Shown here piece by piece: positions 1 through 10,296 of a stretch of 22,467 bases of DNA. Below the pieces are notes generated by a model, which ran no database searches, had not been told where the DNA came from, and saw only the letters and a program-made list of their open reading frames with translations. Both the position numbers and the translations under genes were made by a program. Each line of letters starts with the position of its first letter. Within the stretch, counting starts at the first letter, position 1. The DNA comes from an uncultured Collinsella sp. (lineage in GTDB: Bacteria > Actinomycetota > Coriobacteriia > Coriobacteriales > Coriobacteriaceae): contig CAUDQR010000030.1 of NCBI GenBank assembly GCA_958451615.1, positions 1-22,467 on the forward strand. The letters run 5' to 3'.

Positions 1-2
1 GG

Positions 3-119
3 CGGCTGATCCGGTCCGACCGGGCCGCGCGGCAAGGAGATATATTGCCAGACCGCGAAGCCCTGTGGGTCGTCAATTCCACTCTTCACAAGTCCTACAC
101 AACATATCGCTTTCTATAG
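3..119 (+). CDS. Possible C-terminal end of a plus-strand gene (cut by window edge)
   Basis: One plus-strand frame stays open from the first complete codon of the window to a TAG at 117-119, giving 38 residues ending in ...HKSYTTYRFL. I do not recognise a family. It would converge on the rplT operon. Against it, the first part uses CGG for arginine four times in ten codons, unlike the CGC/CGT use of the neighbours, and 38 codons is short enough to be chance in GC-rich DNA. The stop codon lies inside a perfect hairpin (110-130). It may instead be non-coding. Confidence 0.3.
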   Translation, partial: RLIRSDRAARQGDILPDREALWVVNSTLHKSYTTYRFL

Positions 120-151
120 CTAATAGAAAGACTGGTGCGGATCTTCCGCAC
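110..151. other. Two tandem perfect hairpins in the left-end intergenic region
   Basis: The first hairpin is CTTTCTAT / ATAGAAAG (110-117 with 123-130, 5-nt loop). The second is GTGCGGA / TCCGCAC (135-141 with 145-151, 3-nt loop). Neither is followed by a T-run on either strand, so they are not standard intrinsic terminators. The rest of 152-250 shows no gene or clear signal. Confidence 0.45.
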
Positions 152-251
152 GTATCAGATGATGACCCTTTAGTTCAGGAATATATAGAGATCGGTCACC
201 TGTAAGTGTCTATCTACCCGCGCTTTTAGCAATGTAAACCGCGCTTCAGAT

Positions 252-287
252 AAAAAGAGGGAGCGCCGCGCACAACGCGACACTCCC
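252..287 (-). terminator. Rho-independent terminator of infC-rpmI-rplT
   Basis: Read on the minus strand, GGGAGTGTCGCG (287-276) pairs with CGCGGCGCTCCC (270-259) over 12 base pairs including two G-T wobbles, with a 5-nt loop, followed by TCTTTTT (258-252). It begins about 20 nt after the rplT stop codon, so it ends that operon. Confidence 0.9.
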
Positions 288-308
288 CTAGCGATTCAAG
301 AGAATCTA

Positions 309-668
309 TTAGGCCTCGAGAGCCTTCTTGGCAATGGCAGCCAGCTCGTTGAAGGACTCGATGTCCTCGTAAGCCATCTGAGCCAGGACCTTGCGGTCGA
401 GCTCGATGCCGGCAACCTTCAGGCCGTGCATGAACTGAGAGTAAGAGATGTCGTTCAGGCGAGCAGCAGCGTTGATACGGGTGATCCAGAGAGAACGGAT
501 CTCGCGCTTCTTGTTGCGGCGATCACGATACTGATACTGCAGGGAGTGCTGGACCTGCTCTTTAGCATGCTTGTAAGTACGCGAAGCGGCACCGTAGTAA
601 CCCTTCGCACGGTGCATAACGGTACGGCGCTTCTTCTTGGCGGCAACAGCGCGCTTAATACGTGCCAT
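309..668 (-). CDS. rplT: 50S ribosomal protein L20
   Basis: The 119-residue product matches ribosomal protein L20, which binds 23S rRNA early in large-subunit assembly. The basic N-terminus (MARIKRAVAAKKKRR), the segment HRAKGYYGAASRTYKHAKEQ, and the later RRNKKREIRSLWITRINAAAR and SYSQFMHGLKVAGIELDRKVLA blocks are typical, and the length is the family norm. It is the last gene of infC-rpmI-rplT, 46 nt after rpmI, with AGGAG ten bases before its ATG. In Firmicutes and E. coli, L20 represses this operon by binding its mRNA. Here the leader ahead of infC carries an attenuator-like hairpin, but no L20 site was demonstrated. Confidence 0.98.
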   Translation of the reverse strand: MARIKRAVAAKKKRRTVMHRAKGYYGAASRTYKHAKEQVQHSLQYQYRDRRNKKREIRSLWITRINAAARLNDISYSQFMHGLKVAGIELDRKVLAQMAYEDIESFNELAAIAKKALEA

Positions 669-714
669 GTTCTATCAACTCCTAGACGGTAAAACGAAAA
701 ACGGGAACGCGAAC

Positions 715-906
715 TTAGGCGAGACGCGACTTGATGACCTTGCGGTCGGCAGCGGCGATCTCGGTCTCCTGACGGAAGCCACGCTTACGCTTGGTGGACT
801 TCTTGCTCAGGATGTGGCTCTTGAAAGCCTTGGCGCGCATAAGCTTGCCGGTACCAGTCTTGCGGAAACGCTTCTTGGTGCCGCTGTGGGACTTCATCTT
901 AGGCAT
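715..906 (-). CDS. rpmI: 50S ribosomal protein L35
   Basis: The 63-residue, very basic product begins [14 protein letters not shown] and continues with [22 protein letters not shown], the usual signature of bacterial L35, a small protein of the large ribosomal subunit. The length is one or two residues below the common 64-66. The ATG is preceded by AAGGAG with six bases of spacing. It sits between infC and rplT in the conserved order, 32 nt after infC, so the three are almost certainly cotranscribed. Confidence 0.98.
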   Translation of the reverse strand: MPKMKSHSGTKKRFRKTGTGKLMRAKAFKSHILSKKSTKRKRGFRQETEIAAADRKVIKSRLA

Positions 907-938
907 GAAATACTCCTTAATCGGTTACAGAACACTAG

Positions 939-1493
939 TTACTTGCTATCGCTTGCCGCTTTATCCTCATCGAAGGCGCCCTTAATCGGGGCGAGCAGCA
1001 TAAGCATGTTACGGCCTTCCATCTTAGGCTTGGACTCGACCGTAGCGTAAGGCTTGAGATCCTCGGCGAGACGCTCGAGAACGTTAAGGCCCTGCTCCGG
1101 GTGAGCCATCTCACGGCCGCGGAACATGATGGTGATCTTAACGCGTGCGCCCTTCTTGAGGAAACGCAGAACGTGGCCCTTCTTGGTCTCGTAGTCGCCA
1201 ACGTCGATCTTGGGTCGGAACTTCATTTCCTTGACCTCGACCTTGGACTGGTTCTTACGAGCAGCCTTGGCCTTCATGGCCTGCTGGTACTTGAACTTAC
1301 CGTAGTCCATGACCTTGCAGACCGGCGGCTCCGCGTTGGGAGCGATCTCGACCAGGTCGAGACCCTGATCGTCGGCGACGCGCTGGGCATCGCGGATGGC
1401 GAACAGGCCGAGCTGAGAGCCATCGACGCCAATCAAACGACACGAAGATGCAGTGATCTCGTCGTTGATGCGGGTGTCATCAGACTTAGCTAT
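939..1493 (-). CDS. infC: Translation initiation factor IF-3 (probable AUA start)
   Basis: IF-3 binds the 30S subunit, blocks premature 50S joining and rejects non-standard start codons. The product has the N-terminal domain (RINDEI..., GVDGSQLGLFAIRDAQRVADDQGLDLVEIAPNAEPPVCKVMDYGKFKYQ), a lysine-rich linker (KAKAARKNQSKVEVKEMKFRPKI) and the C-terminal domain (VLRFLKKGARVKITIMFRGREMAHPEQG). An upstream in-frame ATG exists at 1508, but it overlaps the only good ribosome-binding site, GGAGG at 1506-1502. Eight bases after GGAGG lies ATA (1493-1491), which gives MAKSDDTRINDEI, the usual IF-3 N-terminus, and 184 residues. AUU, AUC or AUA starts on infC are known to let IF-3 limit its own translation. 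The family call is certain and the ATA start very likely. Confidence 0.95.
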   Translation of the reverse strand: MAKSDDTRINDEITASSCRLIGVDGSQLGLFAIRDAQRVADDQGLDLVEIAPNAEPPVCKVMDYGKFKYQQAMKAKAARKNQSKVEVKEMKFRPKIDVGDYETKKGHVLRFLKKGARVKITIMFRGREMAHPEQGLNVLERLAEDLKPYATVESKPKMEGRNMLMLLAPIKGAFDEDKAASDSK

Positions 1494-1512
1494 TTTCCCT
1501 ACCTCCATTCAT

Positions 1513-1546
1513 AAAAAAATAACCCGGCGCTTCTCAGCAACCAGGT
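1513..1546 (-). promoter_or_regulatory. Attenuator-like terminator hairpin just before infC
   Basis: On the minus strand ACCTGG (1546-1541) pairs with CCGGGT (1527-1522). Inside it GCT and AGC close a GAGA tetraloop. TTA and then seven T (1519-1513) follow directly, so the structure has the form of an intrinsic terminator. It ends only seven bases before the GGAGG of infC, so if used it would stop transcription before the operon. A rival pairing is possible: TTGGCGC (1620-1614) with GCGCCGG (1530-1524), which would break the terminator stem. Control by attenuation is inference. Confidence 0.7.
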
Positions 1547-1558
1547 CGTACACATAGA

Positions 1559-1642
1559 CTTCCTCGATTTGAGGAAGGGAATCTAAGTTGTATGACCAGT
1601 CAGCTGCTCATTGGCGCCAAAAGGTGGGAACCCTCAGGTTCC
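1559..1642 (-). promoter_or_regulatory. Structured 5' leader of the infC operon
   Basis: Upstream of the attenuator the leader holds a 7-bp perfect hairpin CTTCCTC / GAGGAAG (1577-1571 with 1565-1559, 5-nt loop), the 10-base palindrome TTGGCGCCAA (1620-1611), and a 6-bp hairpin GGAACC / GGTTCC with a TGAG loop (1642-1627). No open reading frame with a ribosome-binding site is evident. The set resembles a regulatory leader of the L20/IF-3 operon kind, but I could not match it to a named RNA family. Confidence 0.5.
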
Positions 1643-1675
1643 TCTTTAGGGCATTGCGGGAACAACGCCTTGCGA

Positions 1676-1704
1676 ATAATAACACGTACAGCGCGTTATC
1701 ACAT
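1676..1704 (-). promoter_or_regulatory. Candidate promoter of the infC operon
   Basis: The minus strand reads TGTTATTAT, an extended -10 (TG, one base, TATTAT at 1681-1676). Seventeen bases upstream is ATGTGA, which matches three of six -35 positions. Transcription from here would give a leader of about 175 nt before the infC start, containing all the leader hairpins. Supported by motif only. Confidence 0.4.
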
Positions 1705-1710
1705 TACGTA

Positions 1711-1778
1711 CACGAAAAAGGGACCTTGACCCCCTTGAACGCTCGCTTGCATGTATGGTGCTCGAGGCGAGACTCGAA
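1711..1778 (-). pseudogene. Partial copy of the tRNA-Leu 3' end plus its terminator
   Basis: This stretch repeats 1894-1962 nearly base for base: terminator hairpin with T-run, spacer, CCA, and the last part of the tRNA. Positions 1756-1778 correspond to the T-loop, the 3' strand of the T-stem, the acceptor strand and CCA, with one substitution in the acceptor strand. The match stops abruptly at 1778, and no D arm, anticodon arm or 5' acceptor strand is present. It could be the relic of a second tRNA-Leu or an old att-like duplication. Confidence 0.75.
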
Positions 1779-1893
1779 GGGCCTTCGCTTCGCGAAGCCC
1801 CGGGCTTCGGGCGCGTGGCGCCCTCGCCACGCTCCGCTACAAACAGGCCACAGGCCTGTTTGCTTAACGCTTCGCGCGCTCACGCGAGTTCGG
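1779..1893. other. Hairpin-rich spacer between the two tRNA 3' ends
   Basis: The 115 bases hold several near-perfect palindromes: GCTTCGCGAAGC (1787-1798), GCGTGGCG / CGCCACGC with CCCT loop (1813-1832), and AAACAGGCC / GGCCTGTTT with a 3-nt loop (1841-1861). No gene is visible. The density of palindromes and sharp GC-rich composition suggest a decayed mobile or repetitive element, but no transposase or terminal repeats are seen. Confidence 0.5.
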
Positions 1894-1897
1894 CACG

Positions 1898-1920
1898 AAA
1901 AAGGGGGCCGCAACCCCCTT
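1898..1920 (-). terminator. Terminator of tRNA-Leu
   Basis: Read on the minus strand, AAGGGGG (1920-1914) pairs with CCCCCTT (1907-1901) across a 6-nt loop, running into five T at 1902-1898. It lies about 20 nt after the tRNA CCA end, as expected for a tRNA terminator. Confidence 0.85.
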
Positions 1921-1939
1921 GAACGCTCACTTGCATGTA

Positions 1940-2026
1940 TGGTGCCCGAGGCGAGACTCGAACTCGCACGTTGTTGCCAACGGTGGATTTTGAGTCCACT
2001 GCGTCTGCCAATTCCGCCACTCGGGC
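1940..2026 (-). tRNA. tRNA-Leu, anticodon CAA
   Basis: All arms of a class II tRNA can be drawn: acceptor GCCCGAG / CTCGGGC with discriminator A and encoded CCA; D arm GCG...CGC; anticodon stem GTGGA / TCCAC with loop CTCAAAA, hence anticodon CAA, reading UUG; long variable arm GTTG / CAAC; T arm GCGAG / CTCGC with loop TTCGAGT. The long variable arm and the opening GCCCGAGTGGCGGAATTGG fit leucine. It stands alone, with its terminator downstream; no convincing promoter was found between it and the gene at 2066. Confidence 0.96.
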
Positions 2027-2065
2027 ACGCAATGCGTGAGTTAGTTTATCACAGCTTTCTACCGA

Positions 2066-3499
2066 TTAGTCCGAAAATGGAACTTCGAGCATTTCGATGA
2101 GTTCGACCGTGCGGAGCATCTCGCGCCGACGGCATCCGCGACCGTCGACCGAAGCCTCACCCATCTGGTTATCGTAAGGGTCCTCGCGCATGCCGTCGAA
2201 AGAGGGCTCAAACTCTGCCTGGAATCGATTGTTGGCCACCATACGCCACGGGTCGAGATTGCCAAAGTAGTGACGGCGGCGCCACTCCTCCCCCATCCTG
2301 CGAGCAGAAGATCCAAATGACACGTCGGCGTTGAGCCAACCGGTCTGCGGCGTATAGAACTCTGCCCAGTCGTGCGACCCCACCGAATCGGGCGCAACAT
2401 ACAGGCCGCTCTGCCAACGGGCAGGCACGCCCGCGATACGGCACATGGTGATAAACGTGAGCGCCATAACGCCGCAATCGCCGCGGAGCGAATGCGCGCA
2501 GTCATCGGCAATAGATCCCAAAAGCAAGTACGGCGGCTGATAGCGATAGTCGATGTACTGCGTCAGGTAATCATAGATAGCACGGGCGCGATCGAGCGGA
2601 TCCTCGAGCCCGTCAATGACACGGGCTGTCAGCTGTTGTAGATACGGCGTGAATGCAATGTGCGGACGGTCCTCGGAGGTGTCCACGGGCAGTGGCGCGT
2701 CCATGCAAGGATGCACCGGAAGCGCACCCCCATAGACATCACGATAAGCGGCATCAATTTGATAGCGATAGGTCACCGAGAATGAGCGCTCACTCGAAGA
2801 AGACCACGAGGCGGTACGCGCCGAAGCATTCGCGGGGGCAACAGCACCCTCCGGCGTCATATCGAGAACCTCGATATGAGACTGTTGACGACAGGCGGCG
2901 GCAACGGGTAGCCACGAGCGAACAGTCTCTCCCTCCAGAGCACCAGGAACAGACACGCATGCCTTGAGCGTAATGGCGCGAGACAGCCCGCCTTGCGATT
3001 CCATCTCCTTAAGCATCTGATTGCGCAGCGCCATACCATCCGTAGAATCGGGGCGCAGACCCGGAACCTCCTTGGGATACACGCGCAAAGAATCAAGGAA
3101 GTTGTCGAGAACGAACAGCTCGCCATCGATAAAGCGCCAGTCAATACGCTTACGATTAATCAGGTCATCAAACTGCTCTTCGATAAACTCTGGCCACTCC
3201 TCGCGAATCATCGCAATAGCCTGATCGCGCGACACCGAAAAATGAAGCGGCGTCTCGAGCATGCGATACCGCTCGGCACGAACACAAGCAGCCAGCGAAG
3301 GCTCGGGGTTCTGCTCCAAAAGGCGATCGCAGGCAGCAACAGCCTGCGTCAAATACCCGGCATCCTTAAGACGAAGAATCTCGGGCGGCAGTCCAACATC
3401 GAGATGACGAAAGTCATCACAGTGAACATCAGCAGAGCAACCAACTGGGCCCTCGTCAATAACCTTCCCATCCGAAGGCAGCACATTAATAACAGCCAT
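2066..3499 (-). CDS. Transglutaminase-like cysteine protein, function unknown
   Basis: The 477-residue product has a transglutaminase-like core near its C-terminus. A helix of the type DPLDRARAIYDYLTQYIDYRY (about 301-320) leads to the catalytic cysteine in LRGDCGVMALTFITMCR (C342), the histidine in GSHDWAEFY (H376) and the aspartate in GWLNADVSFG (D392). The first 240 residues contain a repeat-poor helical region I cannot assign. No signal peptide or membrane segment is visible, so it is probably cytosolic. It could be a protease or an amide-hydrolysing or cross-linking enzyme; the substrate is unknown. An upstream in-frame ATG at 3517 has no ribosome-binding site, while the ATG at 3499 follows GGAG by seven bases and gives MAVINVLPSDGK. 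It stands as a single transcription unit. Confidence 0.85.
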   Translation of the reverse strand: MAVINVLPSDGKVIDEGPVGCSADVHCDDFRHLDVGLPPEILRLKDAGYLTQAVAACDRLLEQNPEPSLAACVRAERYRMLETPLHFSVSRDQAIAMIREEWPEFIEEQFDDLINRKRIDWRFIDGELFVLDNFLDSLRVYPKEVPGLRPDSTDGMALRNQMLKEMESQGGLSRAITLKACVSVPGALEGETVRSWLPVAAACRQQSHIEVLDMTPEGAVAPANASARTASWSSSSERSFSVTYRYQIDAAYRDVYGGALPVHPCMDAPLPVDTSEDRPHIAFTPYLQQLTARVIDGLEDPLDRARAIYDYLTQYIDYRYQPPYLLLGSIADDCAHSLRGDCGVMALTFITMCRIAGVPARWQSGLYVAPDSVGSHDWAEFYTPQTGWLNADVSFGSSARRMGEEWRRRHYFGNLDPWRMVANNRFQAEFEPSFDGMREDPYDNQMGEASVDGRGCRRREMLRTVELIEMLEVPFSD

Positions 3500-3534
3500 A
3501 CCAAAACTCCAAGTCACTAGAACGCTTGAAGCCC

Positions 3535-3564
3535 ATTGTAGCGAGATAAAAAAGAAAGCCCCAA
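3535..3564 (-). promoter_or_regulatory. Candidate promoter of the transglutaminase-like gene
   Basis: On the minus strand TTGGGG (3564-3559) and TACAAT (3540-3535) are separated by 18 bases. TACAAT matches five of six -10 positions. The predicted start near 3528 leaves a leader of about 28 nt before GGAG and ATG. Confidence 0.45.
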
Positions 3565-3611
3565 TTAAGGAGCCCCAACACTGATAAACGGTGCCTATAA
3601 AAAATGAATTC

Positions 3612-3693
3612 AGCCCAGTAACCCTGCGGCGTTAAACGAAGGAAGCCCCGTCCCCCGGAGCTGTTTCCTTGGCGCGACTTCTGGCAAAGCCAG
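3612..3693. repeat. Half copy of the 3709-3832 repeat element
   Basis: This stretch aligns with 3709-3792: both start AGCCCAGTAACCCTG and share the GAAGGA-GCCCCGT-CCCCGGAGCTG block, CGCGACTTCTGGC and GCCAG. It lacks the right-hand half that lets the second copy fold into a long stem, so it looks truncated. It has no coding potential of note. Confidence 0.75.
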
Positions 3694-3708
3694 TAGCCAT
3701 CTTAATTT

Positions 3709-3832
3709 AGCCCAGTAACCCTGTAGCGAGTTAACGAAGGAGGCCCCGTTTCCCCGGAGCTGATTCCGTCGCGCGACTTCTGGCGAAGCCAGGTGAGCGC
3801 GAGGGAAACAGCGTAGGGGAAACGGGGCCTCC
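3709..3832. repeat. Long cruciform-type repeat element downstream of fba
   Basis: GGAGGCCCCGTTTCCCC (3739-3755) has a perfect 17-base inverted copy at 3816-3832. Inside, GCTGATTCCGTCGCGC faces GCGCGAGGGAAACAGC (16 bases, two mismatches), and the centre closes with CTGGC-GAA-GCCAG. The whole 94 nt can fold into one almost continuous stem. Neither end has a T-run, so it is not a classical terminator, though it may stall polymerase or protect the fba mRNA 3' end. With the half copy 97 bases away it looks like a small mobile or REP-like element. The remaining bases of 3565-3853 show nothing else. Confidence 0.8.
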
Positions 3833-3853
3833 GGCGGGAAGTTAAACCGCTAC

Positions 3854-4720
3854 TTACGCCTTGTTGACGGAGCCAAACTCCTCCATGAGCTCCTTGGTGC
3901 GGGCAACGATGTTGTCGCGACCAGGCTTGAGGAGCTTGCGGGGGTCAAAGCCCTTGCCCTGCTGATCCTTGCCAGCCTCGATGTACTCGCGAACGCCCTT
4001 GGCGAAGACGAGCTGCAGGTCGGTGTTGACGTTGATCTTGGAGATGCCCAGGGAAATGGCCTTCTTGATCTGATCCTCGGGGATGCCGGTGCCACCGTGC
4101 AGGACGAGGGGCAGATCGCCGGTCTGGGCCTTGATCTCGCCCAGACGCTCGAAGGAAAGGCCAGCCCAGTCGGCAGGGTACACGCCGTGGATGTTGCCGA
4201 TACCGCAGGCGAGGAAGTCGACGCCCAGGTCAGCGATCTGCTTGCACTCAGCAGGATCAGCGAGCTCGCCGCTGGAGGTCACGCCGTCCTCGGTGCCGCC
4301 GATGCCGCCGACCTCGGCCTCGATGGACATGCCCTTGGAGTGGGCAAGCTCAACGAGCTCCTTGGTGCGGTCGAGGTTAAGCTGGAAGGTCTCCTCGTGA
4401 GAGCCGTCATACATGATGGACGTGAAGCCGGCCTCGATGCACTTGAAGCAGTCCTCGTAAGAACCGTGATCGAGGTGAAGGGCGACGGGAACGGTAACGC
4501 CCGTGGCCTCGACGGCAGCCTTGACCATGTCGGCGCAGACCTTGAAACCGCCCATCCACTTAGCGGCACCAGCGGTGCACTGAAGGATCAGCGGAGACTT
4601 GGCCTCCTCGGCGGCCTGGAGAATAGCCAGGGTCCACTCGAGGTTGTTGGTGTTGAAGGCACCGAGACCGTACTTGCCGGCCTCAGCCTTCTTGAGCATG
4701 TCTGCTGCGTTGACGAGCAT
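3854..4720 (-). CDS. fba: Fructose-1,6-bisphosphate aldolase, class II
   Basis: This zinc-dependent glycolytic enzyme interconverts fructose-1,6-bisphosphate with dihydroxyacetone phosphate and glyceraldehyde-3-phosphate in the cytosol. The product has 288 residues, normal for class II enzymes. It shows GAFNTNNLEW near the start, catalytic and zinc residues in ALHLDHGSYEDC (D84, H85), EAEVGGIGGTEDG, the histidine in CGIGNIHGVY, and the phosphate-binding LVLHGGTGIPEDQIKKAISLGISKINVNTDLQ. A longer reading from 4777 exists, but AGGAGG eight bases before the ATG at 4720 fixes the start at MLVNAADML. It appears monocistronic, with a repeat element after it and a strong hairpin separating it from the upstream operon. 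Confidence 0.97.
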   Translation of the reverse strand: MLVNAADMLKKAEAGKYGLGAFNTNNLEWTLAILQAAEEAKSPLILQCTAGAAKWMGGFKVCADMVKAAVEATGVTVPVALHLDHGSYEDCFKCIEAGFTSIMYDGSHEETFQLNLDRTKELVELAHSKGMSIEAEVGGIGGTEDGVTSSGELADPAECKQIADLGVDFLACGIGNIHGVYPADWAGLSFERLGEIKAQTGDLPLVLHGGTGIPEDQIKKAISLGISKINVNTDLQLVFAKGVREYIEAGKDQQGKGFDPRKLLKPGRDNIVARTKELMEEFGSVNKA

Positions 4721-4760
4721 AAAAGAAACCTCCTGTAAGGTTGCTCCGATAACGCCTGAG

Positions 4761-4769
4761 ATTTTACCA
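4761..4769 (-). promoter_or_regulatory. Candidate extended -10 promoter of fba
   Basis: The minus strand reads TGGTAAAAT, fitting an extended -10 (TG, one base, TAAAAT). No good -35 is seen at the right spacing. Transcription would start near 4754 and give a leader of about 34 nt to the fba ATG. Confidence 0.4.
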
Positions 4770-4864
4770 CGGCGCACCCGGGCATAAACGTTCGTTTGTT
4801 CACGAATATGGGTACTTTAGCGATTTTTTATACCGCCTGCCGCCTCAGAACGGCCGTTGACGAG

Positions 4865-4898
4865 TTTGGGGGGTTGACGTTATTGTCAACCCCCCAAA
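4865..4898. terminator. 14-bp perfect hairpin at the end of the beta-glucoside operon
   Basis: TTTGGGGGGTTGAC (4865-4878) and its exact inverted copy (4885-4898) flank a 6-nt loop, ten bases beyond the AEC permease stop codon. The position suggests transcription termination, but there is no long T-run on either strand, only a short AAA/TTT at the stem ends. It may act as a weak or bidirectional terminator or 3' end protector. Confidence 0.55.
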
Positions 4899-4908
4899 TA
4901 CCAACCAG

Positions 4909-5828
4909 CTATACGATCACCAAAGACGCGAGCTCAAGCATGATGGGCATGGCGACGAGCGACAGAATCGTGGACAGCGTCACCAAACCGATTCCAAACT
5001 TATAGTTGCCGCCGTATTTCTCGGACAAGATGGCCGCGAACGATGCGACAGGTGCACCGAGAGCGATAAGCATCGTGAGGCGAACCTTGGCATCAATCCA
5101 CGGGAAGAGCGCCAATATGCCAACAACGATCGCCGGGATGATGACGAGTCTCACCAAGCTAACGAGATAGGCCTTTTTGCTCGTAACGACAGCGCGCATA
5201 TCGCTCTGCGCCAAATAGGCTCCAAGCACAAGCATCACAAGGCCCGTATTGAGCGCACCCAGGTCATCGAGAATCGTCGCCATCAACGCGGGCGGATGGA
5301 TTGAAAAGAAAAAGCAAACAAGACCAATCAAGATCATGATGAGATTGGGGTTAGTAATGCAGTTCTTAAAGGACATCTGGCTCTTATCACCCGAAACCAA
5401 CCATACGCCATACGTCCAAATGAAAAACGTGAGGCATGAGACTCCGATGGAGAGGTAGAAGACGCATTCGGACCCGAACACGCCCATAACAATGGGAACC
5501 CCGATAAAGCCGCTGTTGGAGAAGATGGCACCGTAACGGGCGACACCATCCTCCTTTTTAAAAAACAGACGCGTGAGCGGAATCGAAATTAGTGTGACCA
5601 CAACGGTAAGCACAAAGCAAAATCCCGCGTCGCGGATCATGTTGGGTTCGAAGTCGACCATAAGGGTTCTCAGCGTAATGCAGGGATACGCCACATAGAT
5701 GACCACATTGGCCATCTGGCTCGTGCCCTTGCGGTCGATAATCTTCATGCGGTAGAGAAAATAGCCGATCGCCATCAGGATAAACATGATGACGATCTGA
5801 CTGATAAGCGCGGCAACCGCTCCTCCCA

Positions 5829-5829
<1 letters not shown>
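4909..5829 (-). CDS. AEC-family (auxin efflux carrier type) permease
   Basis: The 306-residue protein is mostly hydrophobic, with about ten predicted membrane helices in two groups of five. It matches the AEC/malonate-transporter family: an N-terminal helix IVIMFILMAIGYFLYRMKII, the ISQMANVVIYVAYPCITLRTL-type segment, SNSGFIGVPIVMGVFG, and the later LGAPVASFAAILSEKYGGN block. Family members move small organic anions or act as efflux carriers; the substrate cannot be read from sequence. Its ATG overlaps the stop of the preceding glucosidase (TAATG), with GAGGAG inside that gene's last codons, so translation is coupled. It is the last gene of the operon. Export of an aglycone or fermentation acid is an inference from context. 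Confidence 0.88.
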
Positions 5830-10200
<4,371 letters not shown>

Positions 10201-10247
10201 ATGATGTACCTGCTTTCGAAAGTTAATGACGTGCTTTCGGATGTAGA

Positions 10248-10296
10248 CCGCTGTCGAGTGCTAGTCGCACAGCGGCGATTTTGGGCTATTGAGCCC
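10248..10296. other. Two hairpins between EIIB and EIIC genes
   Basis: One hairpin abuts the EIIB stop codon: GGGCT / AGCCC with 4-nt loop (10283-10287, 10292-10296). The other pairs CCGCTGTCGA (10248-10257) with TCG-C-ACAGCGG (10265-10275), ten base pairs with one bulged base. Neither has a clear T-run in the minus direction (only AAAATCG). They could serve as processing or stability elements setting EIIB versus EIIC levels. Confidence 0.6.

Noticed and set aside
1494..1508. ATG at 1508 as the infC start
   Set aside because: It overlaps the only good ribosome-binding site, has a T-run rather than an SD upstream, and adds five residues not typical of IF-3.
1711..1962. CRISPR-like or integron-like array
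   Set aside because: Only two repeats of unequal form, explained by the tRNA 3' end and terminator; no cas or integrase gene is present.
1588..2100. 170-codon plus-strand open frame across the tRNA-Leu region
   Set aside because: It crosses the tRNA gene, its terminator and the repeats; no family likeness.
3545..3600. Possible terminator near 3550-3600 with GGGGCT repeats and T-run
   Set aside because: The GGGGCT units are direct, not inverted, repeats, so no stem forms with the T-run; only a weak CACTG/CGGTG stem is present.
4721..4777. N-terminal extension of fba to 4777
   Set aside because: The extra residues overlap AGGAGG and the likely promoter region; the family start is at 4720.
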